46,423 bases of DNA from Gelidibacter salicanalis (GCF_016469035.1 NZ_JAEHJZ010000053.1:416-46838), one strand, 5' to 3'; shown: positions 16,528 through 25,466, numbered from the stretch's first letter. Notes: generated from the letters alone by a model not told the origin. Numbers and translations are program-made.

Positions 16528-17061
16528 TTAGAAATACACTCTTACAAAAGGCGCCCACGGGTCGGCATAAATGCTTTTGTCTTTATCATAGAGCACATCG
16601 TACCTGATGCCTACTGCAACATTTCGCATTCTATAACCCGCACCAAGAAATAGGGCTGGGTACCAATAGTTTTCGTCGGCAATTCCTAAATTATCATCCC
16701 AATTTCTGCTGACGTTCAATTCTTCAAACTCTGCAGACAGCTGAATTTCTTGTATCGGATTGAACAGTCCGATCAAACTTCCTCCAAAAACGGTCGATTT
16801 ATAAAAATCTTTCCGTTTGTTGTAAGTGCCATTAAGTCCAACCCCTAAAGACACTTGATCGTTAAAGTCATAAATAGCACTCGGAGCCAGCGTTCCACTA
16901 AAAAAACCGTCACCAAAACTTAAGCCAATACCGCCACCAAACCGAACGTGACTCCAAAAATCAGTTGGGGCCGAAACGTTTTGTAGCTGTGCCGAAGCGG
17001 TTAAGGAAAATGAGACTATTAAAAGATAAATAAAATGGTTTTTGTTTAGTGGGAATCTCAT
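16528..17061 (-). CDS. Small outer-membrane beta-barrel-like protein
   Basis: A 177-residue protein with an N-terminal signal peptide (about 1-24, ending ASA/Q) and alternating aromatic/glycine strands, such as VRFGGGIGLSFGDGFFSGTLAPSAIYDF, ending VRVYF. The C-terminal Phe and strand pattern suggest a small barrel or an outer-membrane beta-rich protein. It is divergent from sucA (120 bp apart). Homologues in related genomes are sometimes labelled 'alpha-ketoglutarate decarboxylase', apparently from that neighbourhood; nothing in this sequence supports such an enzyme activity. Confidence 0.75.
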   Translation of the reverse strand: MRFPLNKNHFIYLLIVSFSLTASAQLQNVSAPTDFWSHVRFGGGIGLSFGDGFFSGTLAPSAIYDFNDQVSLGVGLNGTYNKRKDFYKSTVFGGSLIGLFNPIQEIQLSAEFEELNVSRNWDDNLGIADENYWYPALFLGAGYRMRNVAVGIRYDVLYDKDKSIYADPWAPFVRVYF

Positions 17062-17119
17062 AAATTTTGTATTATGTTTATCGATACACTTATATCATAT
17101 AAATATACTAAAATCATTC

Positions 17120-17145
17120 TTGTTTTGGTAAAAGTTGTATTTTTG
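17120..17145 (+). promoter_or_regulatory. Possible promoter of sucA
   Basis: TATTTTTG (17138-17145) matches TAnnTTTG. A TTG at 17120-17122 is 15 nt upstream, shorter than the usual spacer. The sucA start follows 36 nt later. Confidence 0.45.
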
Positions 17146-17181
17146 AATAAAATTTGAAAACATCTGAACGTTTTACAAAAA

Positions 17182-19944
17182 ATGATGGATAAATATTCCT
17201 TTTTAAACGCCGCTCACTCAGCTCACTTTGCTGAATTATACGATCAATATTTACAAAATCCGGATACAGTTGAACCGAGTTGGAGAGCCTTTTTTCAAGG
17301 TTTCGATTTTGGTTCAGAAAACAGTGAAGCCACTTATAATGATGGCGAGGTTTGTATCTCACCTGACATTCCTGAACACATGCAAAAGGAATTCAATGTG
17401 GTGCGCTTAATTGATGGGTATAGAAATAGAGGTCATTTGTTTACAAAAACCAACCCTGTTAGAGAGCGCCGTAAATACGAGCCTACTTTAGCAATTGAAA
17501 ACTTCGGCCTTTTAAAAGAAGATCTTAATACCTTGTTCTCTGCCGGAGAAATCTTAGGCACAGGGCCTCAAACCTTACAAAGTATCATTGACCACCTCGA
17601 AAAGATTTACTGTTCTTCAATTGGTGTGGAATATATGTATATCAGGAATCCTAAAGAAATTGAATGGATTCAGAAAAAACTAAATATCAATGACAATCAG
17701 CCAAATTTTTCGACTGAGGCAAAAAAAGATATCCTAACCAAACTCAATGAAGCGGTTTCCTTTGAAAGCTTTTTGCATACGAAATATGTAGGCCAAAAAC
17801 GTTTTTCATTAGAAGGTGGTGAGTCTTTAATCCCAGCATTAAACACACTCATTGAAAATGCAGCAGAAGTTGGCGTAAAGGAGTTTGTTATGGGAATGGC
17901 ACATCGTGGCCGTTTGAGCACCTTGATCAACATTTTCGGGAAATCAGCAAAAGATATTTTTAGCGAATTTGACGGAAAAGATTATGAGCAGGAAATTTTT
18001 GATGGTGATGTAAAGTACCACTTGGGCTGGACTAGCGATAGAGAGTCTAAAGGCGGTAAAAAGATCAACTTAAATATTGCGCCAAATCCTTCACATTTAG
18101 AAACTGTAGGCGCCGTGGTTGAAGGTATCGCGAGAGCAAAACAAGACGATAAATATAGTGATAACCCATCTCAAGTGCTACCTATAATTGTACACGGAGA
18201 TGCTGCCATTGCAGGACAGGGCTTGGTGTATGAAGTGATTCAAATGGTAAATTTGGATGGCTATAAAACCAGTGGAACCATACATATTGTAATTAACAAT
18301 CAGATTGGTTTTACCACAAATTATCTAGACGCACGTTCTAGTACCTATTGTACAGATGTAGCAAAGGTAACGTTGTCTCCTGTGCTGCATGTTAATGCGG
18401 ATGATGTTGAGGCCGTGGTTCACGCCATGTCATTTGCGCTAGATTTTAGAATGACTTTTAAACGTGACGTGTTTATTGATCTTTTAGGGTATAGAAAATA
18501 CGGTCATAATGAAGGTGACGAGCCTCGTTTTACCCAACCAAAACTATATAAAGCAATTGCCAAGCATGAAAATCCAAGGGATATTTACGCTGAAAAACTT
18601 ATAAAAGAAGGCATCGTTGATAAGGATTTTGTTCAAAAACTTGAAGAGTCTTATAAAGGGTCCTTAGAAGAAGAATTGGAAGATTCTCGTAAGCAGGAAA
18701 AAACGGTCATTACGCCATTTATGGAAGATGAATGGACCGGTTATGAAAGTGCAGACGAGAATAAAATGATGGAAGCTGTTGATACGACCTATTCTGAAGA
18801 AAAGTTAACAAAAATTGCTGATGTTATCTCCAGCTTACCAGAAGATAAAAAGTTTATCCGTAAAATTGAGCGTCTTGTAAAATCTCGTAAAACAGCGTTT
18901 GAAGAGAATAAACTGGACTGGGCAATGGCTGAGCATTTAGCATATGGAACGCTTTTAGAAGAGGGTCATGATGTACGTATGTCAGGACAAGATATTGAGC
19001 GTGGTACGTTTTCTCATCGCCATGCGGTGGTAAAGGTGGAAGATAGTGAAGAAGAGATCGTACTTTTAAATAATATCAGTGATACTCAAGGTAAATTCTA
19101 TATTTACAACTCTTTACTTTCTGAATATGGTGTGGTTGGTTTTGACTATGGTTATGCCATGGCCAGCCCAAAAACCTTAACCATTTGGGAAGCACAGTTT
19201 GGAGATTTTAGTAATGGGGCACAAATAATGTTGGACCAATACATTTCTGCAGCTGAGGACAAGTGGAAACTGCAAAACGGATTGGTCATGTTATTGCCAC
19301 ACGGCTATGAAGGCCAAGGTGCCGAGCATTCATCAGCACGTATGGAACGTTATTTACAGTTGTGTGCCAGTGACAATATGTATGTTGCAGATTGTACGAC
19401 ACCAGCAAACATGTACCATTTGTTGAGAAGACAGGTAAAGGCCAACTTTAGAAAGCCTTTAATTATATTTACACCTAAGAGTTTATTGCGCCATCCTTTG
19501 GTGGTGTCAACGGTAGATGAATTTGCAAACGGTAGTTTCCAAATGGTCATCGATGATCATCAAGCAGAGGTTGAGAAGGTTAAAACACTTGTCTTTCTTA
19601 CTGGAAAATTCTATTATGACCTGTTAGAGGTCAGAGAAGAACAAAAAAGGGAGGATGTCGCTTTAGTAAGAATAGAGCAATTATTCCCATTACCAGTAAA
19701 ACAAATGCGTGAGATCTTAAAAAAATATGAGTATGCTGAAGATGTTGTTTGGGCACAAGAGGAGCCTCGTAATATGGGGGCTTACAGCTTTTTGATGATG
19801 CATTTTGAAGAGTCAAAATCGTTCAGAATTGCGTCACGACGTGCTTACGGTGCACCAGCAGCAGGAAGTTCAACACGTTCTAAACGCCGTCACAAAGAAG
19901 TGATTGACTATGTTTTTGACAGCACAAAAAATAACCAACGATAA
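17182..19944 (+). CDS. sucA: 2-oxoglutarate dehydrogenase E1 component
   Basis: Thiamine-diphosphate enzyme that decarboxylates 2-oxoglutarate and transfers the succinyl group to the lipoyl arm of E2 (TCA cycle). The 920 residues cover the whole family length: N-terminal MDKYSFLNAAHSAHFAELY with WRAFFQGFDF, the MGMAHRGRLSTL segment, the TPP/Mg region HGDAAIAGQG...NNQIGFTT, LLPHGYEGQGAEHSSARMER in the transketolase-like pyrimidine domain, and a C-terminal domain ending near GAPAAGSSTRSKRRHKEVID. Two ATGs (17182, 17185) are possible. sucB follows 72 bp downstream. Confidence 0.97.
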   Translation: MMDKYSFLNAAHSAHFAELYDQYLQNPDTVEPSWRAFFQGFDFGSENSEATYNDGEVCISPDIPEHMQKEFNVVRLIDGYRNRGHLFTKTNPVRERRKYEPTLAIENFGLLKEDLNTLFSAGEILGTGPQTLQSIIDHLEKIYCSSIGVEYMYIRNPKEIEWIQKKLNINDNQPNFSTEAKKDILTKLNEAVSFESFLHTKYVGQKRFSLEGGESLIPALNTLIENAAEVGVKEFVMGMAHRGRLSTLINIFGKSAKDIFSEFDGKDYEQEIFDGDVKYHLGWTSDRESKGGKKINLNIAPNPSHLETVGAVVEGIARAKQDDKYSDNPSQVLPIIVHGDAAIAGQGLVYEVIQMVNLDGYKTSGTIHIVINNQIGFTTNYLDARSSTYCTDVAKVTLSPVLHVNADDVEAVVHAMSFALDFRMTFKRDVFIDLLGYRKYGHNEGDEPRFTQPKLYKAIAKHENPRDIYAEKLIKEGIVDKDFVQKLEESYKGSLEEELEDSRKQEKTVITPFMEDEWTGYESADENKMMEAVDTTYSEEKLTKIADVISSLPEDKKFIRKIERLVKSRKTAFEENKLDWAMAEHLAYGTLLEEGHDVRMSGQDIERGTFSHRHAVVKVEDSEEEIVLLNNISDTQGKFYIYNSLLSEYGVVGFDYGYAMASPKTLTIWEAQFGDFSNGAQIMLDQYISAAEDKWKLQNGLVMLLPHGYEGQGAEHSSARMERYLQLCASDNMYVADCTTPANMYHLLRRQVKANFRKPLIIFTPKSLLRHPLVVSTVDEFANGSFQMVIDDHQAEVEKVKTLVFLTGKFYYDLLEVREEQKREDVALVRIEQLFPLPVKQMREILKKYEYAEDVVWAQEEPRNMGAYSFLMMHFEESKSFRIASRRAYGAPAAGSSTRSKRRHKEVIDYVFDSTKNNQR

Positions 19945-20016
19945 AAATTAAAATACTCCTGCTTAGGTAGGAATTCAACAACGCAAACCAATAGGTTACA
20001 AAAAACAATAAGAACT

Positions 20017-21306
20017 ATGATTTTAGAAATGAAAGTTCCTTCACCAGGAGAGTCCATTACAGAAGTAGAAATTGCAGCTTGGTTAGTTGCAGATGGCGAT
20101 TATGTAGAAAAAGATCAGGCTATTGCTGAGGTAGATAGTGATAAAGCTACTTTAGAACTTCCTGCTGAAGCCAGCGGAATTATTACATTAAAGGCAGAAG
20201 AAGGTGATGCTGTTGCCGTTGGTGAAGTAGTATGTTTAATTGATACAGCTGCTGAAAAACCAAGTGGTGGTTCAGATTCTAAACCATCAGATGTAGCAAA
20301 AGATGCGAAGCCTAGTGGTGACGAAGGTTCTGGCGATAAAAATATTGAAAAGGAATTAGCTAAAGAACAAAAGGAAACTCCAAATAAGGAAGATTCTAAG
20401 AAACAGGCAAATCCGTCACAGAAAACATATGCATCTGGTGTTGCAAGTCCTGCAGCAAAAAAAATATTGGCTGAAAAGAACATGCCCGCTTCAGATGTTA
20501 GTGGTTCAGGAAAGGCTGGTCGTATCACTAAAGATGATGCTGTAAAAGCAGTGCCATCTATGGGTACGCCAACTGGTGGCAAACGTGGAGAGTCACGTTC
20601 AAGATTGTCTATGTTGCGTCGTAAAGTTGCAGAGCGTTTGGTGTCGGCTAAAAACGAAACCGCTATGTTGACTACTTTTAACGAGGTAGATATGACAGCA
20701 ATATTTAAATTACGTGAAGAATATAAAGAAACCTTCAAAAGTAAACACGGTGTAGGTTTAGGCTTTATGAGTTTCTTTACCCTTGCAGCGGTGAGAGCAT
20801 TAAAAGAATATCCTGCAGTTAATTCTATGATTGATGGTCAGGAAATGATCAGCTTTGATTTTTGCGATATCAGTATTGCCGTATCAGGACCAAAAGGGTT
20901 GATGGTACCGGTGATTAGAAATGCTGAAAACTTAACGTTTAGAGGTGTTGAGTCTGAAGTAAAACGTTTAGCCATTAGAGCACGTGATGGTCAAATAACT
21001 GTAGATGAAATGACTGGTGGAACTTTTACAATTTCTAATGGTGGTGTATTTGGTAGTATGTTGTCTACACCAATCATTAACCCACCACAAAGTGCAATTT
21101 TAGGAATGCACAATATTGTAGAACGCCCTGTAGCAATAGATGGTCATGTAGAAATCAGACCAATCATGTACTTGGCAGTCTCTTATGACCATAGAATTAT
21201 TGATGGAAAAGAAAGTGTGGGATTCTTAGTGGCTATTAAAGAAGCTCTAGAAAATCCAATAGAACTGCTTATGGACAATGATGTTAAGAGAACATTAGAA
21301 CTATAA
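20017..21306 (+). CDS. sucB: 2-oxoglutarate dehydrogenase E2, dihydrolipoyl succinyltransferase
   Basis: Core of the 2-oxoglutarate dehydrogenase complex, passing succinyl groups to CoA. The 429 residues contain one lipoyl domain (1-78) with lipoyl Lys43 in DSDKATLEL, a Lys/Glu/Ser/Pro-rich linker (about 80-135), and a peripheral subunit-binding domain (about 140-175; [12 protein letters not shown]...[12 protein letters not shown]). The catalytic domain (about 190-429) carries the active-site HRIIDG near the C-terminus. It forms an operon with sucA and is closed by a strong terminator. Confidence 0.97.
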   Translation: MILEMKVPSPGESITEVEIAAWLVADGDYVEKDQAIAEVDSDKATLELPAEASGIITLKAEEGDAVAVGEVVCLIDTAAEKPSGGSDSKPSDVAKDAKPSGDEGSGDKNIEKELAKEQKETPNKEDSKKQANPSQKTYASGVASPAAKKILAEKNMPASDVSGSGKAGRITKDDAVKAVPSMGTPTGGKRGESRSRLSMLRRKVAERLVSAKNETAMLTTFNEVDMTAIFKLREEYKETFKSKHGVGLGFMSFFTLAAVRALKEYPAVNSMIDGQEMISFDFCDISIAVSGPKGLMVPVIRNAENLTFRGVESEVKRLAIRARDGQITVDEMTGGTFTISNGGVFGSMLSTPIINPPQSAILGMHNIVERPVAIDGHVEIRPIMYLAVSYDHRIIDGKESVGFLVAIKEALENPIELLMDNDVKRTLEL

Positions 21307-21325
21307 CACACACGTTTATAAAATT

Positions 21326-21359
21326 AAAAAGGGGCACTTTATCTAAAGTGTCCCTTTTT
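21326..21359. terminator. Bidirectional terminator after sucB
   Basis: 15-bp stem AAAAAGGGGCACTTT/AAAGTGTCCCTTTTT with loop ATCT and one G-U pair, flanked by A and T runs on either side. It ends sucAB and could also end minus-strand transcription coming from the response-regulator locus. Confidence 0.92.
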
Positions 21360-21381
21360 GTATGTTAATACCAGCAGGAAA

Positions 21382-21483
21382 CTAACCAAAATAAACCTGA
21401 ACATTCGCAGAGTTCACCAATAGGGCGCTGATAAGTACTGCTATAATGACGGACTTATGGACATTTTTTAAATCATTTTCCAT
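21382..21483 (-). CDS. Possible 33-residue single-pass membrane peptide B
   Basis: An ATG at 21483 opens 33 codons ending in TAG (21382-21384). The product starts MENDLKNVHKS and then has one hydrophobic segment, VIIAVLISALLVNSA, long enough for a short membrane helix. It lies on the same strand as the response regulator at 22091-22726, downstream of a repeat copy with a TACGTA dyad (21717-21785), and just before the shared terminator. A second ORF of exactly the same length, also single-pass, lies at 21862-21963. Translation is not proven; the paired arrangement is the main support. Confidence 0.45.
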   Translation of the reverse strand: MENDLKNVHKSVIIAVLISALLVNSANVQVYFG

Positions 21484-21716
21484 AATTATAATGGCTTTAA
21501 AATTTGATTTTTTGGATCAGAACCTTTGATGGCTGTTTTATGTATGTATGGGTACAATTGACAATCGTGTTTGGATGAATTACGAACTTGTAACTTTAAA
21601 ATGTATAGGGGACCAAACGGAACTTACAGCGGGATGTTTTCGCTTCAACAATACCCTAAATAATAAAGCCCTGAATCATTGACGACCCAGAGCTCTATAG
21701 AATAATTCCCCTAAGA

Positions 21717-21785
21717 ATTAATAGCAATGTAAATTTCGACATTATTTTAGTACTATACAATACGTAGAACTACGTATATTTTGGT
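21717..21785 (-). promoter_or_regulatory. Repeat copy 1 with 7-2-7 TACGTA dyad
   Basis: A segment closely similar to 22037-22105 (shared blocks include AGAATT, CAATGTAAA, TCG, ATTA, AGTAC, ACAATACGTA and TACGTAT). It contains the perfect dyad ATACGTAG-AA-CTACGTAT (21760-21777). The core TACGTAG-AA-CTACGTA has the 7-2-7 spacing known for NarL/FixJ-type regulators, one of which is encoded next door. On the minus strand it lies upstream of the 33-residue ORF at 21382-21483. Inferred to be a response-regulator-controlled promoter region. Confidence 0.6.
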
Positions 21786-21861
21786 GTATTTGTTCTTTTT
21801 TGGTCAAAAATATAGCGCATTACCTATTTGGGATGCGCCTGAGGTCCATAAACCTACCTAA

Positions 21862-21963
21862 TTAAAAAAAAGTGACCAATATATTTAAGATAATGACCAA
21901 GAGGGAGGTTGCAATCAAACCAAAAGCAAAAAATGAGTTTATAAAACCCCAATTGTTTTTCAT
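21862..21963 (-). CDS. Possible 33-residue single-pass membrane peptide A
   Basis: An ATG at 21963 opens 33 codons ending in TAA (21862-21864). The product starts MKNNWGFINS and continues with a strongly hydrophobic run including FFAFGLIATSLLVIILNILV, a convincing membrane helix with a short polar N-terminus. It is 73 bp downstream (minus strand) of repeat copy 2, which overlaps the 3' end of the response regulator. No family is recognised. The matching length and layout with the ORF at 21382-21483 argue against chance. Confidence 0.5.
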   Translation of the reverse strand: MKNNWGFINSFFAFGLIATSLLVIILNILVTFF

Positions 21964-22036
21964 GATGGTTGAATTAGTGTGAAAAAATCTGAATATTTTC
22001 AATCTCCCAGAGTTTCTAGTCATCGTTAAAAGAATT

Positions 22037-22105
22037 GATTAATAACAATGTAAAGATCGCTATTAAGACAGTACCAAACAATACGTACTATTACGTATTT
22101 TTTTT
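22037..22105 (-). promoter_or_regulatory. Repeat copy 2 with TACGTA dyad at the response regulator's 3' end
   Basis: Second copy of the ~67-bp repeat. Its dyad AATACGTA-CTAT-TACGTATT (22080-22099) includes the stop codon of the response regulator (22091-22093). On the minus strand it precedes the 33-residue ORF at 21862-21963. It can equally be written 7-2-7 (TACGTAC-TA-TTACGTA). Confidence 0.6.
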
Positions 22106-22726
22106 GAGGAACTGTTCATTTTCTTTAGCATACAGCGCTAAACTGCCTGCCTTCGATTCTAATTCAAGTTTTTTTATGATATGGCTTTTGTGTTTTTCAA
22201 CGGTTCTACTCGAAATAAAAAGGATGTCCCCAATTTCTTTAGCCGTTTTGTTTTGAGCAGTGAGTCTGAGGACTTCTTTTTCTGTAGGTGTAAGTGTTTC
22301 TAGCTTCTCAGGAGGTTCTATAATTTCAAGATGTTCGAGAAGTTCAGGACTAAAATAAGCACGGCCCTCTAAAACGGCTGCAATACAGTTTTCCATTTCA
22401 ACAAGCGCAAATTCTTTTAATACATAGCCAAAAATATCCAAATATTTTGCTTGATTGTAGATGGCTTCGTCTTTTTCAAAAGTAATCAGGACAATTTTGG
22501 TAGGCAGTTTTAAATCTTTACATTTTTTTGCAATCTCGAGTCCTGTCATCAACGGCATCTGAATATCTAAAATAGCAATATCCGGACGTTGAGAGACAAT
22601 CAATTCAAAAGCTTCTTGGCCATTGCTGGCGCTTCCGGTAAGATTGTAGTGTTTTTCGACTAAAAAATCAGTGAGACCTTTAAGAACAAGAGGATGATCG
22701 TCTGCTATAATTATAGAGGCTTGCAT
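22091..22726 (-). CDS. NarL/FixJ-family response regulator
   Basis: A 211-residue two-component regulator. The receiver domain (about 1-120) has the acidic pocket ADD (8-10), phospho-acceptor Asp54 in AILDIQMP and Lys near FGYVLKE. The C-terminal LuxR-type helix-turn-helix (about 145-205) reads LTPTEKEVLRLTAQNKTAKEIGDILFISSRTVEKHKSHI. No histidine kinase is present in the window, so the sensor must be elsewhere. Upstream on the same strand, after 64 bp, ends a retropepsin-like protease gene. Downstream are two TACGTA dyads and two tiny membrane-peptide ORFs, probable targets. Confidence 0.93.
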   Translation of the reverse strand: MQASIIIADDHPLVLKGLTDFLVEKHYNLTGSASNGQEAFELIVSQRPDIAILDIQMPLMTGLEIAKKCKDLKLPTKIVLITFEKDEAIYNQAKYLDIFGYVLKEFALVEMENCIAAVLEGRAYFSPELLEHLEIIEPPEKLETLTPTEKEVLRLTAQNKTAKEIGDILFISSRTVEKHKSHIIKKLELESKAGSLALYAKENEQFLKKNT

Positions 22727-22790
22727 GGGCTATTAATGCGGGTTAGGGATTTTAAAGGTACTACTTTAGATCAAGAAATTAAGAATGCGG

Positions 22791-23255
22791 CTACAATTTT
22801 AAATAGACGTCATTTTTATCATAATCTATAACAGCCTTTGCCTTCTTTAAAATGTCAGCACCTATAATGCCATCTACAGGTTTAGAATTGTGATGGAGAA
22901 GGGCGGTGTTAACGTGAGTTAGGTTGAAAAGGACCAACGCCACTTTATCTTTTTTCCATTTGCCTATTTTGAGCTTGTTCTTTTTTGAGACTTGCGTTAG
23001 CATATCAGTAGCACCCGCGCCAGCTGCTTTAACATCAGAATCCTTTGCATTTAATTTAAAGGTTTCAATGCCTTCAAAACCTACGCACGAATTTGAAGCG
23101 CCAGTATCTAATATAAACAGGCCCTTTACTCCATTGATGGTAGCTTTTATTTCGAAATGATTGGTTTTGGTCAATTTAAGCTTAACTTTTATATATCCTT
23201 TTTCTAAAAGTAAGTCTTTAAGTGATATGGCTTTCTGATCAATTTTTTTTGTCAT
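22791..23255 (-). CDS. Retropepsin-like aspartic protease domain protein
   Basis: A 154-residue single-domain protein of the clan AA type. It has the active-site triad in FILDTGASNSCV (Asp50-Thr-Gly-Ala-Ser) and the second-half motif PVDGIIGADILKKAKAVIDYDK, as in bacterial retropepsin-like proteins that act as dimers. There is no signal peptide or membrane helix, so it is probably cytoplasmic. It precedes the response regulator on the same strand and may be co-transcribed. Its substrate is unknown. The 248-bp gap upstream (23256-23503) shows only the tatD -7 box. Confidence 0.85.
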   Translation of the reverse strand: MTKKIDQKAISLKDLLLEKGYIKVKLKLTKTNHFEIKATINGVKGLFILDTGASNSCVGFEGIETFKLNAKDSDVKAAGAGATDMLTQVSKKNKLKIGKWKKDKVALVLFNLTHVNTALLHHNSKPVDGIIGADILKKAKAVIDYDKNDVYLKL

Positions 23256-23491
23256 CCTTTTATGGTGTTATCAACCCTTAAAAATAAAACAATTATTACG
23301 GCCAACATCCTAATGAAACTATAAATCAGTGCTAAATCATTTTCTGACCGCTTACATGGAACTACTCCTATGTAAAGGATTGAAAGCTATAGCGATGATC
23401 TTAATAATAAAGCCAAAATAAAATTGGGTTACTGGCATCTCAACTTTTAACACTATAAGGTAGTAAGTGCAATTATTTGTAAAAGAACCTA

Positions 23492-23499
23492 TACTTTTG
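23492..23499 (+). promoter_or_regulatory. -7 box immediately before tatD
   Basis: TACTTTTG matches TAnnTTTG and ends 4 nt before the tatD ATG (23504). The TTG at 23477-23479 is too close (12 nt), so the -33 element is unclear. If used, the transcript would be leaderless. Confidence 0.45.
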
Positions 23500-23503
23500 C
23501 AAA

Positions 23504-24271
23504 ATGATTGTTACAGATACCCATACCCATTTATATAGTGATGCGTTTGACCAAGACCGCAAAGCCATGATTGAACGCGCTATTGAAGCCAAGGTCAGCC
23601 GTTTTTTTATTCCTGCTATCGATTCAACGTATACGGAAGCAATGCTGCAACTAGAAGCTGATTTTCCGGATTATGTGCACTTGATGACGGGTTTGCATCC
23701 CACTTCCGTAAAAGAGAACTATAAAGAGGAATTACGTCATGTGGAAGACCTGCTTTCCAAACGAAACTTTGTCGCCATTGGAGAAATTGGCATCGATTTG
23801 TATTGGGACCAGTCCACATTAGCCATTCAACGGGAAGCTTTCAAACATCAAATTAGGTTGGCAAAACAGTATCAATTGCCCATCGTTATCCATTGCCGCA
23901 AAGCATTTGATGAGATTTTTGAAGTTTTGGAATCGGAGCAATCAGACCACCTGTTTGGCATTTTTCATTGTTTTACGGGCGATTTAGAACAGGCAAAACT
24001 GGCCATTTCATTTAATATGAAATTGGGCATCGGCGGTGTAGTCACCTTTAAAAATGGCGGTATTGATAAATTTTTAAATCAGATTGCCTTAGAGCATATT
24101 GTTTTGGAAACTGATTCTCCTTATCTGGCACCCAAACCTTTTAGGGGTAAACGCAATGAAAGTGCCTACATTATAAAGGTATTGGAAAAATTAGCGGAGC
24201 TTTATGGTGAGTCGCGAGAAAAGATAGCCGAAATTACCACTGAAAATTCTAAAGCCATATTTAAAATATAA
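23504..24271 (+). CDS. TatD-family metal-dependent hydrolase
   Basis: Metal-dependent deoxyribonuclease/hydrolase of the amidohydrolase-like TIM-barrel family, 255 residues. Metal ligands are seen in DTHTHL (5-10), GEIGID (Glu near 93), IVIHCRKA (His near 129), IFHCFTGD (near 154) and ETDSPYLAPKPFRGKRNES (Asp near 204). TatD-like proteins act in DNA repair or RNA/DNA turnover; the physiological role here is not determined. ansA starts 3 bp downstream, so the two form an operon. Confidence 0.93.
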   Translation: MIVTDTHTHLYSDAFDQDRKAMIERAIEAKVSRFFIPAIDSTYTEAMLQLEADFPDYVHLMTGLHPTSVKENYKEELRHVEDLLSKRNFVAIGEIGIDLYWDQSTLAIQREAFKHQIRLAKQYQLPIVIHCRKAFDEIFEVLESEQSDHLFGIFHCFTGDLEQAKLAISFNMKLGIGGVVTFKNGGIDKFLNQIALEHIVLETDSPYLAPKPFRGKRNESAYIIKVLEKLAELYGESREKIAEITTENSKAIFKI

Positions 24272-24274
24272 TCT

Positions 24275-25306
24275 ATGTCCAACAAACAGCCCGATATCTT
24301 ATTAATTTATACAGGAGGTACCATTGGTATGATCAAAAATGCTGATTCTGGTGCTTTAAAGGCATTCGATTTCAGTAATTTGATTAAGAAAATACCAGAA
24401 TTGAAATTGTTGGATTGTCAGATTACAACCTTTTCTTTTGAAGAGCCTATTGACTCTTCCAACATGAATCCGCAATATTGGATTCAGATTGCTGAAGTTA
24501 TTGAGGACAATTACTCAAGCTTTGACGGGTTTGTTGTGCTTCATGGCAGTGATACGATGAGCTATACCGCATCTGCCTTAAGTTTTATGCTCGAAAACTT
24601 AGCAAAGCCAGTTATTTTAACCGGATCTCAATTGCCCATTGGCGATTTGCGCACAGATGCTAAAGAAAACCTTATTACGTCCATACAGATGGCCTCTTTG
24701 CACTACCAAGGTAAGCCGGTTATTAAAGAAGTAGGGCTCTATTTTGAATACAAACTGTATCGAGGCAACAGAACCACGAAAATCAACGCGGAGCATTTTG
24801 AAGCGTTTGAATCTTTAAATTATCCAGATTTAGCAGAATCAGGAGTACATTTAAAAGTATCAAAAGAACATCTTTTTAAGCCCAACACGCGAAAAATGTT
24901 TAAGGTTCATAAACAACTTGAGAACAATATTGCTTTGATTAAAATGTTCCCAGGTATTTCTCAACCGGTTTTGGAGTGTATGTTTTCTTCACCTTATATA
25001 AAAGGGATTATATTAGAAACTTATGGCGCAGGAAATACAACTACAGAAGATTGGTTTATTAATCTTGTAAAAAACACCATTAAAAAAGGCATTCCGGTAA
25101 TTAATGTGACCCAATGTTCTGGAGGAAGTGTCAATATGGGGCAGTATGAAACGAGCTCGCAACTGAAAAATATGGGCGTTATTTCAGGAAAAGACATCAC
25201 AACTGAGGCTGCAGTGACCAAATTAATGTACATGTTGGGAGAAAAAATTTCAGCTAAAACGTTCAAAACCATATTTGAAACCTCTTTAAGAGGAGAAATG
25301 TCTTAA
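24275..25306 (+). CDS. ansA: Type I (cytoplasmic) asparaginase
   Basis: Hydrolyses L-asparagine to aspartate and ammonia. The 343 residues have no signal peptide. The catalytic threonines are in TGGTIGM (13-19) and in LHGSDTMSYTASA (about 88-100). The TGSQLPIGDLRTDAKEN segment and the TQCSGGSVNMGQYE C-terminal segment are typical of AnsA-type enzymes. Start 3 bp after tatD. tRNA-Ser follows 72 bp downstream. Confidence 0.92.
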   Translation: MSNKQPDILLIYTGGTIGMIKNADSGALKAFDFSNLIKKIPELKLLDCQITTFSFEEPIDSSNMNPQYWIQIAEVIEDNYSSFDGFVVLHGSDTMSYTASALSFMLENLAKPVILTGSQLPIGDLRTDAKENLITSIQMASLHYQGKPVIKEVGLYFEYKLYRGNRTTKINAEHFEAFESLNYPDLAESGVHLKVSKEHLFKPNTRKMFKVHKQLENNIALIKMFPGISQPVLECMFSSPYIKGIILETYGAGNTTTEDWFINLVKNTIKKGIPVINVTQCSGGSVNMGQYETSSQLKNMGVISGKDITTEAAVTKLMYMLGEKISAKTFKTIFETSLRGEMS

Positions 25307-25378
25307 AATTAACGCTTAAAATTTTCTGCCCTAAAAGATTTTTTCGTTATTTGGCACAGCAATTAAGTTCTAAATTTT

Positions 25379-25466
25379 AGAGAGGTGGCCGAGCGGTCGA
25401 AGGCGCACGCCTGGAAAGCGTGTATACCTCAAAAGGGTATCGAGGGTTCGAATCCCTTCCTCTCTG
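25379..25466 (+). tRNA. tRNA-Ser (GGA)
   Basis: Class II tRNA with acceptor stem AGAGAGG/CCTCTCT, D-arm GCCGAGCGGTCGAAGGC, anticodon GGA at 25413-25415 in loop CTGGAAA, a long variable arm (ATACC-TCAAAAG-GGTAT), and T-arm GAGGG-TTCGAAT-CCCTT. The discriminator is G; CCA is not encoded. It reads UCC and UCU serine codons. A small reading frame overlapping it is spurious. Confidence 0.97.

Noticed and set aside
16509-16538. Weak hairpin between the convergent genes at 16.5 kb as a terminator
   Set aside because: The stem TGTATTT/AAATACA has a long loop and no T-tract, and it extends into the coding end of the barrel gene. Too weak to list.
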